Source: an uncultured Eubacteriales bacterium
GTDB taxonomy: Bacteria; Bacillota; Clostridia; Lachnospirales; Lachnospiraceae
Direction: 5' to 3'
DNA length: 6,309 bases
Assembly (NCBI GenBank): GCA_900313855.1
Contig: OMSZ01000281.1
Coordinates: 1 to 6,309, forward strand
The notes below the pieces were generated by a model. It saw only the letters and a list, made by a program, of their open reading frames with translations. It made no database searches and was not told the DNA's origin. Shown in pieces: positions 1 through 5,646 of the stretch (the first letter of the stretch is position 1; every line of letters starts with the position of its first letter). Made by a program: the position numbers and the translations under genes.

Positions 1-345
1 ATGAGAGAGATGCTTAATCCTACATCTGCGATCGCAGGTATGGGTCTTGGTTCATCAGTTGCTCTTATTACAGACGGACGTTTCTCAGGCGCAAGCCGTG
101 GCGCTTCTATCGGACATGTATCCCCTGAGGCAGCGGTTGGAGGACCTATCGCACTTGTCAAGGAAGGCGATACAATTAAGATCGATATTGACAATCACAG
201 CTTAGAGCTTGATGTTTCAGAGGAAGAAATGGCCAAGAGAAAGGCAGAGTGGAAACCGAGAGAGCCAAGGGTTACAACCGGTTATCTTGCAAGATATGAG
301 AAGATGGTAACCTCAGGAAACCGCGGTGCCGTGCTGGAATTATAA
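1..345 (+). CDS. ilvD: Dihydroxy-acid dehydratase, C-terminal 114 residues (5' end outside window)
   Basis: IlvD is an iron-sulfur dehydratase that converts 2,3-dihydroxy-isovalerate and 2,3-dihydroxy-3-methylvalerate to the 2-keto acids of valine and isoleucine synthesis in the cytoplasm. The visible part is the conserved C-terminal domain. It contains [11 protein letters not shown] (about residues 24-34 of the fragment), whose serine (S29 here) is the proposed catalytic base in the family, followed by IGHVSPEAA. Family members are about 550-570 residues, so about four fifths of the gene lies upstream. The ATG at position 1 is an internal methionine, not the start. The gene ends with TAA at 343-345. 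No terminator follows; the next gene starts 16 nt later, so read-through is expected. Identification is by recognised family motifs and is secure. Confidence 0.96.
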   Translation: MREMLNPTSAIAGMGLGSSVALITDGRFSGASRGASIGHVSPEAAVGGPIALVKEGDTIKIDIDNHSLELDVSEEEMAKRKAEWKPREPRVTTGYLARYEKMVTSGNRGAVLEL

Positions 346-348
346 ATT

Positions 349-355
349 AAGGAGG
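349..355 (+). promoter_or_regulatory. Strong Shine-Dalgarno site selecting a GTG start
   Basis: AAGGAGG lies 3 nt after the ilvD stop and 6 nt before GTG at 362. An in-frame ATG at 326 inside ilvD would add 12 residues ([12 protein letters not shown]) that do not look like the family and would overlap ilvD. The position of this site and the family's usual N-terminus (Y-H-G-G a few residues from the start) both favour GTG 362. Confidence 0.8.
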
Positions 356-361
356 CTTAGT

Positions 362-826
362 GTGATAGTTTACCATGGTGGTTTTGAAATAATTAAGGAA
401 CCGGAAATCAGAATTACGAAATTTAATAAGGATTTCTACTTTGGGTTCTATTGTACAATTATGGAAGAGCAAGCGAAAAGATGGGCTACACGTTTTGGCA
501 ATGTTGGATATGTTAATGAGTACGAATATACAGAAATTGTTGGCTTAGATATATGTAAATTTGATAATATGACAGAGGAATGGCTCGATTTTATTGTTGC
601 TTGTCGTTTAGGTAAAAAGCATGATTATGATATAGTTGAAGGACCTATGGCGGATGACCAGATATATAATTATATACAAGGATATATAGATGGCAAGTAT
701 TCACGAGAGGCATTTTGGGATTTAGTAAAGTTTAAATATCCAACACATCAAATCAGTTTTCATACAAAAAGAGCACTTGAAACACTTAAATTTGTGAGAG
801 GATTAAAGGTTTATGCAGAAAAATAA
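362..826 (+). CDS. DUF3990 family protein, ADP-ribosyltransferase-like
   Basis: This 154-residue protein (GTG start) matches my memory of the DUF3990 family, which Pfam places near the ADP-ribosyltransferase fold. Landmarks in order: V-Y-H-G-G (H5), D-F-Y-F-G-F-Y-C-T (24-32, Y30), Q-A-K-R-W-A (37-42), E-W-L-D-F-I (73-78), H-D-Y-D-I-V-E-G-P-M-A-D-D (87-99) and H-Q-I-S-F-H-T (129-135, Q130). H5, Y30 and Q130 could form an H-Y-[E/Q]-type NAD-binding triad; this is inference. Many relatives have D-F-G at the second motif, whereas this one has D-F-Y. No signal peptide or membrane segment is visible, so it should be cytoplasmic. Length is typical and the frame is intact. It is AT-rich, lies 16 nt after ilvD and overlaps the next gene by 14 nt, so the two are probably translationally coupled. 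Biochemical function is not known to me; a toxin or signalling enzyme is possible. Confidence 0.8.
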   Translation: MIVYHGGFEIIKEPEIRITKFNKDFYFGFYCTIMEEQAKRWATRFGNVGYVNEYEYTEIVGLDICKFDNMTEEWLDFIVACRLGKKHDYDIVEGPMADDQIYNYIQGYIDGKYSREAFWDLVKFKYPTHQISFHTKRALETLKFVRGLKVYAEK

Positions 827-1253
827 TAATGCGCTTTTTTTCACATGTAGTTTGATAGAATATATTGCACGAATAACACATAATCGCAGGTCGTGTATTG
901 TAGATTATTTGGGAGATGATATTAAGAATATATATAAATATGCGGATGTATTTCATTGTGAACCTATAGCAAAGGTTGCAGATGATTTTATAAATCGTGC
1001 AGAAATTCATGACGGAGATTATGATAATATTTCCGAATGCAAATATAATGTCCCTGATTATTGGGATATCGGTGAAGTGTTTGAACGTCTTATTGAGGAT
1101 TGTTATGAAGAAAAAGATGTTTTCAAGGGAATTGAAGAAGTATATAAGTCGTGGATAACTGAGAAAATAATGAATTTTAATTCGGATTTATATTATCAAT
1201 CAAGAGATTATTTAGCAGTATGCTATAAAGAAGGAATGTTATTGTCAGCATAA
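813..1253 (+). CDS. Uncharacterised acidic partner protein of the DUF3990 gene
   Basis: This 146-residue protein has no function I can assign. Its start ATG lies inside the preceding gene (14-nt overlap), with GAGAGG at 796-801, 11 nt upstream. The N-terminal 60 residues look helical: ALFFTCSLIEYIA (7-19), an IVDYLG helix (29-34), then IYKYADVFHCEPIAKVADDFI (40-60). This resembles the layout of the small DUF3791 family (helix, IY..YDVLH-like strand, D-[DI]-I helix), which I recall beside DUF3990 genes; the resemblance is by eye only. A second half (about 70-146) is acidic and aromatic, with C-K-Y-N-V-P-D-Y-W-D-I-G (76-87) and a C-terminal L-Y-Y-Q...C-Y-K-E-G-M-L (126-143). No signal peptide, membrane helix or DNA-binding motif is evident. 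The tight coupling suggests it works with the upstream protein, perhaps as an antitoxin, inhibitor or substrate adaptor. The open frame and conserved-looking motifs argue it is real. Confidence 0.72.
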   Translation: MQKNNNALFFTCSLIEYIARITHNRRSCIVDYLGDDIKNIYKYADVFHCEPIAKVADDFINRAEIHDGDYDNISECKYNVPDYWDIGEVFERLIEDCYEEKDVFKGIEEVYKSWITEKIMNFNSDLYYQSRDYLAVCYKEGMLLSA

Positions 1254-1269
1254 AAAATAATTTTATACT
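1242..1269 (+). promoter_or_regulatory. Candidate sigma-A promoter for ilvB
   Basis: TTGTCA (1242-1247) and TATACT (1264-1269) each match the -35 and -10 consensus at five of six bases, separated by 16 nt. Transcription would begin near 1276, giving a leader of about 60 nt to ilvB. The -35 box lies inside the last codons of the preceding gene. It would let ilvB and serC be expressed independently of ilvD and the inserted pair. AT-rich sequence produces such matches by chance, so this is moderate evidence. No T-box, attenuator or clear CodY box was seen in the short leader. Confidence 0.5.
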
Positions 1270-1320
1270 TTACAAAATCACATTAAAACTATATGATGAT
1301 GTATGTGTTTACTAGAAAAA

Positions 1321-1325
1321 AGGAG
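1321..1325 (+). promoter_or_regulatory. ilvB ribosome binding site; start ambiguous between 1330 and 1336
   Basis: AGGAG at 1321-1325 (within an AAAAAAGGAG run) is 4 nt from ATG 1330 and 10 nt from ATG 1336. The second start gives the usual family N-terminus MKQLTGSE. The upstream in-frame ATG at 1303 has no ribosome binding site and lies before this one, so it is not used. Confidence 0.7.
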
Positions 1326-1335
1326 TTTGATGAAA

Positions 1336-3015
1336 ATGAAACAATTAACAGGTTCAGAAATCGTAATTGAATGTCTGAAGGAACAGGGTGTTGATACGGT
1401 TTTCGGATATCCGGGTGGAACAATCCTTAATGTATATGATGCTTTGTATCAGCATCAGGATGAGATTAAGCATATTCTTACATCTCATGAGCAGGGCGCG
1501 AGCCACGCTGCAGACGGATATGCAAGAGCAACCGGTAAGGTTGGTGTATGTATGGCAACCTCGGGTCCGGGAGCTACCAATCTTGTAACAGGAATTGCAA
1601 CTGCTTATATGGATTCGATTCCGCTTGTTGCAATTACGGCTAACGTTGGTGTGTCGATGCTTGGAAGAGATTCTTTCCAGGAGGTGGATATCGCAGGTGT
1701 TGTTATGCCGGTTACAAAGCACAGCTTTATTGTTAAGAATGTTCACGAGCTTGCGGGAACATTACGCCGCGCATTCAAGATCGCGCAGAGCGGAAGACCG
1801 GGGCCGGTGCTTGTAGATATTACCAAGGATGTTACAGCTAACCTTGCAGACTACGAATATAAAAAGCCGGAGAAGATTGAGCCGATAACAAAGACTATTA
1901 AGGATGAAGATATTCAGACTGTAGTTAAGATGATAGATAAGGCTAAGAAGCCGTTCATTATGGTTGGAGGCGGCGTTATTGCTTCGGGAGCATATAAGGA
2001 CTTCCGCAAGTTTGCAAAGCTTGTTGATGCACCGGTTTGTGATACACTTATGGGTAAAGGCGCATTTGACGGCAACGATCCTCATTATACGGGAATGGTT
2101 GGAATGCACGGAACCAAGGCGTCTAACTTCGGAGTTACAGAGTCAGACCTTCTTATCGTTGTAGGCGGTCGTTTCTCTGACCGTGTTATCGGTAATGCGA
2201 AGAAGTTTGCCAACAATGCCAAGATTGTTCAGATTGACGTAGATGCTGCGGAGATCAATAAGAACATTGTTGTTGATGCAAGTATCATTGGCGATGCCAA
2301 GGAAATACTTAAAAAATTAAATGCAGTATTAAAGCAGAAGAATAACAAAGAGTGGAACAAAGAGATCGATGAGCTCAAGAAGAAATATCCTTCGACATAT
2401 CCGACAGATATTCTTACGGGACCTACAGCTATCTCTAAGATATATGATCTTACCAAGGGTAATGCTATCATCACTACTGATGTTGGACAGCATCAGATGT
2501 GGGCTGCTCAGATGTATAAGTATAAAGAGCCAAGACAGCTGCTTACCTCCGGTGGACTTGGAACAATGGGTTATGGTTTAGGTGCTGCTATCGGTGCAAA
2601 GGTAGGTCAGCCTGAAAAGACAGTTGTCAATATTGCAGGTGACGGATGTTTCCGTATGAATATGAATGAGCTTATGACTGCAGCGCGTTACAATATACCG
2701 ATAATCCAGGTTGTAATCAACAATCATGTTCTCGGTATGGTAAGACAGTGGCAGACATTGTTCTACGGTGAGAGATATTCCAACACCGTACTTGATGACA
2801 GCGTTGATTTTGTCAAGATTTCAGAAGGTATGGGAGCTCTTGCATTCAAGGCGACAACGCTTGATGAGTTTGAGAAAGCATTTAAGAAGGCACTTAAATC
2901 CGGCAAGCCTTGTGTGATAGATGCACAGATTGAGAAGGATGATAAGGTATGGCCTATGGTTGCGGCAGGACAGCCGATTTCAACCTGCTTCTCAGAGGAA
3001 GATCTTGAAAAATAA
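1336..3015 (+). CDS. ilvB: Acetolactate synthase, large catalytic subunit
   Basis: IlvB condenses two pyruvates, or pyruvate with 2-ketobutyrate, to acetolactate or acetohydroxybutyrate, the first committed step of branched-chain amino acid synthesis. At 559 residues it has full family length. The N-terminal ThDP pyrimidine domain (about 1-165) carries the catalytic glutamate E52 in SHEQGASHAADGYARATG and the SGPGATN segment. The central FAD-binding domain includes MVGGG (G211-G213) and GRFSDR (R279-R283). The C-terminal ThDP pyrophosphate domain has the metal-binding GDG (435-437) to NN (462-463) motif, then HVLGMVRQWQ. The biosynthetic (FAD-dependent, anabolic) form is favoured over catabolic AlsS because of the RFSDR segment and the ilvD context. 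The regulatory small subunit IlvN is not adjacent: serC follows after 38 nt with no terminator. The reading frame is intact. The alternative start at 1330 adds two residues. Confidence 0.96.
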   Translation: MKQLTGSEIVIECLKEQGVDTVFGYPGGTILNVYDALYQHQDEIKHILTSHEQGASHAADGYARATGKVGVCMATSGPGATNLVTGIATAYMDSIPLVAITANVGVSMLGRDSFQEVDIAGVVMPVTKHSFIVKNVHELAGTLRRAFKIAQSGRPGPVLVDITKDVTANLADYEYKKPEKIEPITKTIKDEDIQTVVKMIDKAKKPFIMVGGGVIASGAYKDFRKFAKLVDAPVCDTLMGKGAFDGNDPHYTGMVGMHGTKASNFGVTESDLLIVVGGRFSDRVIGNAKKFANNAKIVQIDVDAAEINKNIVVDASIIGDAKEILKKLNAVLKQKNNKEWNKEIDELKKKYPSTYPTDILTGPTAISKIYDLTKGNAIITTDVGQHQMWAAQMYKYKEPRQLLTSGGLGTMGYGLGAAIGAKVGQPEKTVVNIAGDGCFRMNMNELMTAARYNIPIIQVVINNHVLGMVRQWQTLFYGERYSNTVLDDSVDFVKISEGMGALAFKATTLDEFEKAFKKALKSGKPCVIDAQIEKDDKVWPMVAAGQPISTCFSEEDLEK

Positions 3016-3053
3016 AATGAAGAAAAATCCAAGAAAGGAAATGGTATATAACA

Positions 3054-4136
3054 ATGGAAAGAGTGTATAATTTTTCAGCAGGACCGTCAATTTTACCGGA
3101 GGTAGTTTTAAAGCAGGCAGCAGATGAGATGCTTAACTACAATGGTACAGGAATGAGCGTAATGGAGATGAGCCATCGTTCAAAAGCGTTTGAGGAGATC
3201 ATTCAGACAGCAGAGAAGGATCTTCGTGATCTTATGAATATTCCTGATAATTACAAGGTATTATTCTTACAGGGCGGTGCGTCACAGCAGTTTGCAGCTA
3301 TCCCTATGAACCTTATGAAGAATGGAGTTGCTGACTATATCATAACAGGACAGTGGGCTAAGAAGGCATTTGAGGAGGCTAAGAAGTACGGTAACGCTAA
3401 GGCAGTAGCTTCTTCAGCTGATAAGACATTCTCTTATATTCCTGACTGCTCAGACCTTGATATCGATGATGATGCAGATTATGTATATATCTGCCATAAC
3501 AATACTATCTACGGAACTACATTTAAGAAACTCCCTAATACAAAGGGAAAGATTCTTGTAGCAGATATGTCTTCAGACATTCTTTCACAGCCTGTAAATG
3601 TTGAGGATTACGGTCTCATTTACTTCGGCGTTCAGAAGAATGTAGGACCTGCAGGTGTTGTAGTTGTTATTATCCGCGAAGATCTTATCCGTGATGATGT
3701 TATGGAGGGCACACCTACAATGCTTAAATATAAGACTCAGGCAGACGCTGATTCTCTTTATAACACACCTCCATGCTACGGTATCTACATCTGTGGTAAG
3801 GTATTCAAGTGGGTTAAAGAGATGGGTGGACTTGAGGCTATGAAGGTTCACAATGAGAAGAAGGCAGCTATCCTTTACGATTTCCTTGATTCTTCAAAGC
3901 TTTTCAAGGGTACTGTTGTTAAGGAGGATCGTTCACTTATGAACGTACCTTTCGTTACAGGTAATGAAGAGCTTGACGCTAAGTTTGTCAAGGAAGCAAC
4001 AGCAGCAGGCTTTGTAAACCTTAAGGGTCACAGAACTGTCGGCGGTATGCGTGCATCTATCTACAACGCTATGCCTATCGAGGGTGTTGAGAAACTCGTA
4101 GAATTCATGAAAGAATTTGAGGCAAAGAACTCATAA
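3054..4136 (+). CDS. serC: Phosphoserine aminotransferase
   Basis: SerC is a PLP-dependent class V fold-type I aminotransferase. It makes O-phosphoserine from 3-phosphohydroxypyruvate and glutamate, the second step of serine synthesis, and can also serve pyridoxal synthesis in some bacteria. At 360 residues it is close to the E. coli protein in length. Visible hallmarks are YNFSAGPSILP (5-15), MSHRSKAF (39-46, substrate phosphate-binding H41/R42), the cofactor loop QGGASQQF (73-80), HNNTIYGTT (about 148-156), the Schiff-base lysine K195 in GVQKNVGPAG, and GHRTVGGMRASIYNAMP (325 onward, H326/R327). The start at 3054 is fixed by the family N-terminus. Its ribosome binding site, AAAGGAA at 3034-3040, is 13 nt upstream, which is rather long. 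It is probably co-transcribed with ilvB upstream. With serA next, the pair forms the phosphohydroxypyruvate-to-phosphoserine module; serB is not in the window. Confidence 0.97.
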   Translation: MERVYNFSAGPSILPEVVLKQAADEMLNYNGTGMSVMEMSHRSKAFEEIIQTAEKDLRDLMNIPDNYKVLFLQGGASQQFAAIPMNLMKNGVADYIITGQWAKKAFEEAKKYGNAKAVASSADKTFSYIPDCSDLDIDDDADYVYICHNNTIYGTTFKKLPNTKGKILVADMSSDILSQPVNVEDYGLIYFGVQKNVGPAGVVVVIIREDLIRDDVMEGTPTMLKYKTQADADSLYNTPPCYGIYICGKVFKWVKEMGGLEAMKVHNEKKAAILYDFLDSSKLFKGTVVKEDRSLMNVPFVTGNEELDAKFVKEATAAGFVNLKGHRTVGGMRASIYNAMPIEGVEKLVEFMKEFEAKNS

Positions 4137-4158
4137 TTAATATTTCAATAAAGTATAT

Positions 4159-4215
4159 GCGAAACTCTGAGTAAAGAATGAAAAATTGAATAAGTAGAGT
4201 GTATAAGAGTTTCGC
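4159..4215 (+). repeat. Perfect 10-bp inverted repeat in the serC-serA spacer
   Basis: GCGAAACTCT (4159-4168) and AGAGTTTCGC (4206-4215) are exact reverse complements, separated by a 37-nt AT-rich loop. In RNA the 3' arm ends 5 nt before the serA Shine-Dalgarno AAGGAG at 4221-4226. There is no T tract after the stem, so it is not a normal intrinsic terminator. It may be a leader structure affecting serA translation, an mRNA processing or stability site, or the remains of a small insertion. A second AGAGT at 4196-4200 could pair with ACTCT (4164-4168) instead, so two alternative stems are possible. The repeat itself is seen directly; its role is unknown. Confidence 0.6.
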
Positions 4216-4220
4216 TCAAA

Positions 4221-4226
4221 AAGGAG
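4221..4226 (+). promoter_or_regulatory. serA ribosome binding site that decides the start
   Basis: AAGGAG is 8 nt before ATG 4235. The longer in-frame reading from ATG 4199 would put this site and the inverted-repeat arm inside the coding region and adds 12 residues not typical of the family, so 4235 is preferred. Confidence 0.85.
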
Positions 4227-4234
4227 ATAAGAAA

Positions 4235-5395
4235 ATGACTAATGTAAAATGTTTGAACCCGATCGCAGCCTGCGGCCTGGATTTATTTTCAGATAACTAT
4301 AAGATGACAGATAACCTTGAGGAGGCAGAGGCAGTCCTTGTACGTTCAGCTTCCATGCATGAAATGGAGCTTCCTGAAAGCCTTGTTGCAGTAGCAAGAG
4401 CCGGTGCCGGAGTCAATAACATTCCGCTTGAGGATTGCGCTAATAAAGGTATCGTTGTATTTAATACACCGGGTGCTAACGCTAACGGCGTTAAGGAGCT
4501 TGTTGTTGCAGGTCTTTTGCTTGCTTCACGTGATCTTATGGGTGGATATAACTGGGTTAAGGCTAATGCTGATGACGCTGATATTGCCAAGAAGGTTGAG
4601 AAGCAGAAGAAGGAATACGCAGGTAACGAGATCGCAGGCAAGAAATTAGGTGTGATCGGACTTGGTGCTATCGGTGCTAAGGTTGCCAACATTGCTTTTC
4701 GTCTTGGTATGGAAGTATACGGATATGATCCTTATGTTTCAATAGATGCAGCATGGTCATTATCACGTCACATCAAGCATATTCAGTATATCGAGGACAT
4801 TTACAGAGAATGTGATTACATAACCATTCATGTTCCTGCGCTTGACAGCACTAAGGGAATGCTTAATAAGGAAGCATTTGCAATGATGAAGGACGGCGTT
4901 AGAATATTAAACTTTGCAAGAGATGTGCTTGTAAATGATGAAGATATGAAGGAGGCACTTGCATCCGGAAGAGTTAAGAAATATGTGACAGACTTCCCGA
5001 ATCCTGCAATTGCCGGTTTGGATAATGTTATAACACTTCCACATCTTGGTGCTTCAACAGATGAGTCAGAGGATAATTGTGCAGTAATGGCAGTTAAGCA
5101 GATCATGGATTATATGGAGAATGGTAATATCAAGAATTCCGTTAATTATCCTGCATGTGATGCCGGTAAATGCGAGACTGTAGCACGTGTATGTGTATGC
5201 CACAAGAATATACCGGATATGCTCACGAGATTTACCGGAGTATTCTCAAAAGACGGTATTAATATTGCTAACATGATGAGTAAGTCTAAGGGTGACTGGG
5301 CTTATACAATTCTTGACGTAGAGTCTCAGGTATCAGAGAGCGACAAGAAGGATATCGAGGCTGTTGAGGGCGTTGTCAAGGTAAGAGTGATCTGA
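4235..5395 (+). CDS. serA: D-3-phosphoglycerate dehydrogenase with C-terminal ACT domain
   Basis: SerA oxidises 3-phosphoglycerate to 3-phosphohydroxypyruvate with NAD, the committed step of serine synthesis; SerC, encoded just upstream, uses its product. The protein has 386 residues, the shorter ACT-containing class without the intervening ASB domain. The split substrate domain starts with CLNPIAACGLDLF, then RAGAGVNNIPLEDC. The Rossmann motif is GLGAIG (142-147), with D165 in YGYDPY as the likely adenine-ribose ligand, indicating NAD preference. The family catalytic arginine is R229 in NFARDVLV and the histidine is H270 in LPHLGAST. The usual glutamate of the D-V-F-x-x-E-P loop is absent; the sequence there is YVTDFPNP (250-257). 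The ACT domain covers about 315-386 and probably binds serine for feedback control, as in relatives. The intrinsic terminator follows 36 nt after the stop. Confidence 0.95.
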   Translation: MTNVKCLNPIAACGLDLFSDNYKMTDNLEEAEAVLVRSASMHEMELPESLVAVARAGAGVNNIPLEDCANKGIVVFNTPGANANGVKELVVAGLLLASRDLMGGYNWVKANADDADIAKKVEKQKKEYAGNEIAGKKLGVIGLGAIGAKVANIAFRLGMEVYGYDPYVSIDAAWSLSRHIKHIQYIEDIYRECDYITIHVPALDSTKGMLNKEAFAMMKDGVRILNFARDVLVNDEDMKEALASGRVKKYVTDFPNPAIAGLDNVITLPHLGASTDESEDNCAVMAVKQIMDYMENGNIKNSVNYPACDAGKCETVARVCVCHKNIPDMLTRFTGVFSKDGINIANMMSKSKGDWAYTILDVESQVSESDKKDIEAVEGVVKVRVI

Positions 5396-5430
5396 TCTAA
5401 AGGTTTTTTATAAAGGTTTAGTGAGACGCA

Positions 5431-5472
5431 GAAAGAAGGTGCATGTCGATATGATATGCACTTTCTTTTTTT
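5431..5472 (+). terminator. Rho-independent terminator after serA
   Basis: A 15-bp stem pairs 5433-5447 with 5453-5467 around the 5-nt loop GATAT, with only two G-U pairs (5438/5462 and 5445/5455). It runs directly into seven T residues (5466-5472). This is a textbook intrinsic terminator on the + strand and ends the serC-serA (probably ilvB-serC-serA) transcript before the asd promoter. The minus-strand equivalent would be weaker, as only TTTCT follows the stem in that direction. Confidence 0.92.
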
Positions 5473-5477
5473 GATCT

Positions 5478-5564
5478 TTATATCACGTCGCCTACTGGCT
5501 CCGTGTGGGCATTCACAAAAGCGTTGATTTTTCGAGCAGGCACGAAATTAACACCTTTGCTCAT
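5478..5564 (-). other. GC-richer intergenic island with a 28-codon minus-strand reading frame; possible dispersed repeat
   Basis: Between the serA terminator and the asd promoter lies an 87-nt stretch of about 46% GC (hand count), clearly richer than the AT-rich leader after it. On the minus strand it reads without interruption from ATG (5562-5564) to TAA (5478-5480), giving 28 residues ending in AFVNAHTEPVGDVI. There is no Shine-Dalgarno before the ATG and no minus-strand promoter is evident, so translation is doubtful. The EPVGD ending reminds me of short hypothetical peptides in related clostridia, which may be translations of a dispersed intergenic repeat; this is memory only. The rest of the 251-nt spacer (5396-5646) holds the terminator and the asd promoter. 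Confidence 0.3.
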
Positions 5565-5581
5565 TATTTCATATAAAAAAC

Positions 5582-5610
5582 TTGATAAATCATGCAGATT
5601 AGAGTATTAT
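5582..5610 (+). promoter_or_regulatory. asd: Sigma-A promoter for asd
   Basis: TTGATA (5582-5587) and TATTAT (5605-5610) each match consensus at five of six bases with the ideal 17-nt spacer. The predicted transcription start is near 5617, leaving a leader of about 30 nt. It sits downstream of the serA terminator, so asd is expected to begin its own transcript. The leader is too short for a lysine riboswitch or T-box, and none is seen in the window. Confidence 0.75.
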
Positions 5611-5632
5611 ATTGCTAAAATCAGGTGATATA

Positions 5633-5637
5633 AGGAG
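5633..5637 (+). promoter_or_regulatory. asd ribosome binding site; start ambiguous between 5641 and 5647
   Basis: AGGAG is 3 nt from ATG 5641 and 9 nt from ATG 5647. The second spacing is normal and gives the family-like N-terminus MSEKLRVGILGG, so 5647 is preferred; the earlier start would add only Met-Ile. Confidence 0.75.
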
Positions 5638-5646
5638 TGCATGATT

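Noticed and set aside
326..361. Longer start (ATG 326) for the DUF3990 gene
   Set aside because: It overlaps ilvD, precedes the strong AAGGAGG site and adds residues unlike the family N-terminus.
786..1010. Minus-strand 74-codon frame opposite the gene pair
   Set aside because: Low-complexity Ile/Tyr/Cys-rich translation of AT-rich DNA opposite two well-supported + strand genes; no ribosome binding site.
1303..1335. ATG 1303 as the ilvB start
   Set aside because: No ribosome binding site before it; AGGAG at 1321 and the family N-terminus point to 1336 (or 1330).
1254..1335. T-box, riboswitch, attenuator or CodY box before ilvB
   Set aside because: The leader is about 60-80 nt, without the T-box sequence, a terminator hairpin or a good match to the CodY palindrome.
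1354..2109. Minus-strand and alternate-frame open frames within ilvB (similar ones in serC and serA)
   Set aside because: They lie opposite or within strongly conserved coding sequence, lack ribosome binding sites and show no recognisable protein features.
3017..3070. 17-codon reading frame across the ilvB-serC junction (leader peptide idea)
   Set aside because: It has no ribosome binding site, no run of regulatory codons and no attenuator hairpin after it; chance is the simplest explanation.
4186..4207. Promoter for serA (TTGAAT ... TATAAG)
   Set aside because: The spacer is only 10 nt and no other suitable -35 box is found, so it is not a credible promoter.
5398..5419. Direct repeat TAAAGGTTT twice, 13 nt apart, after serA
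   Set aside because: Short, AT-rich and next to the terminator; no flanking structure supports an att site or repeat array.
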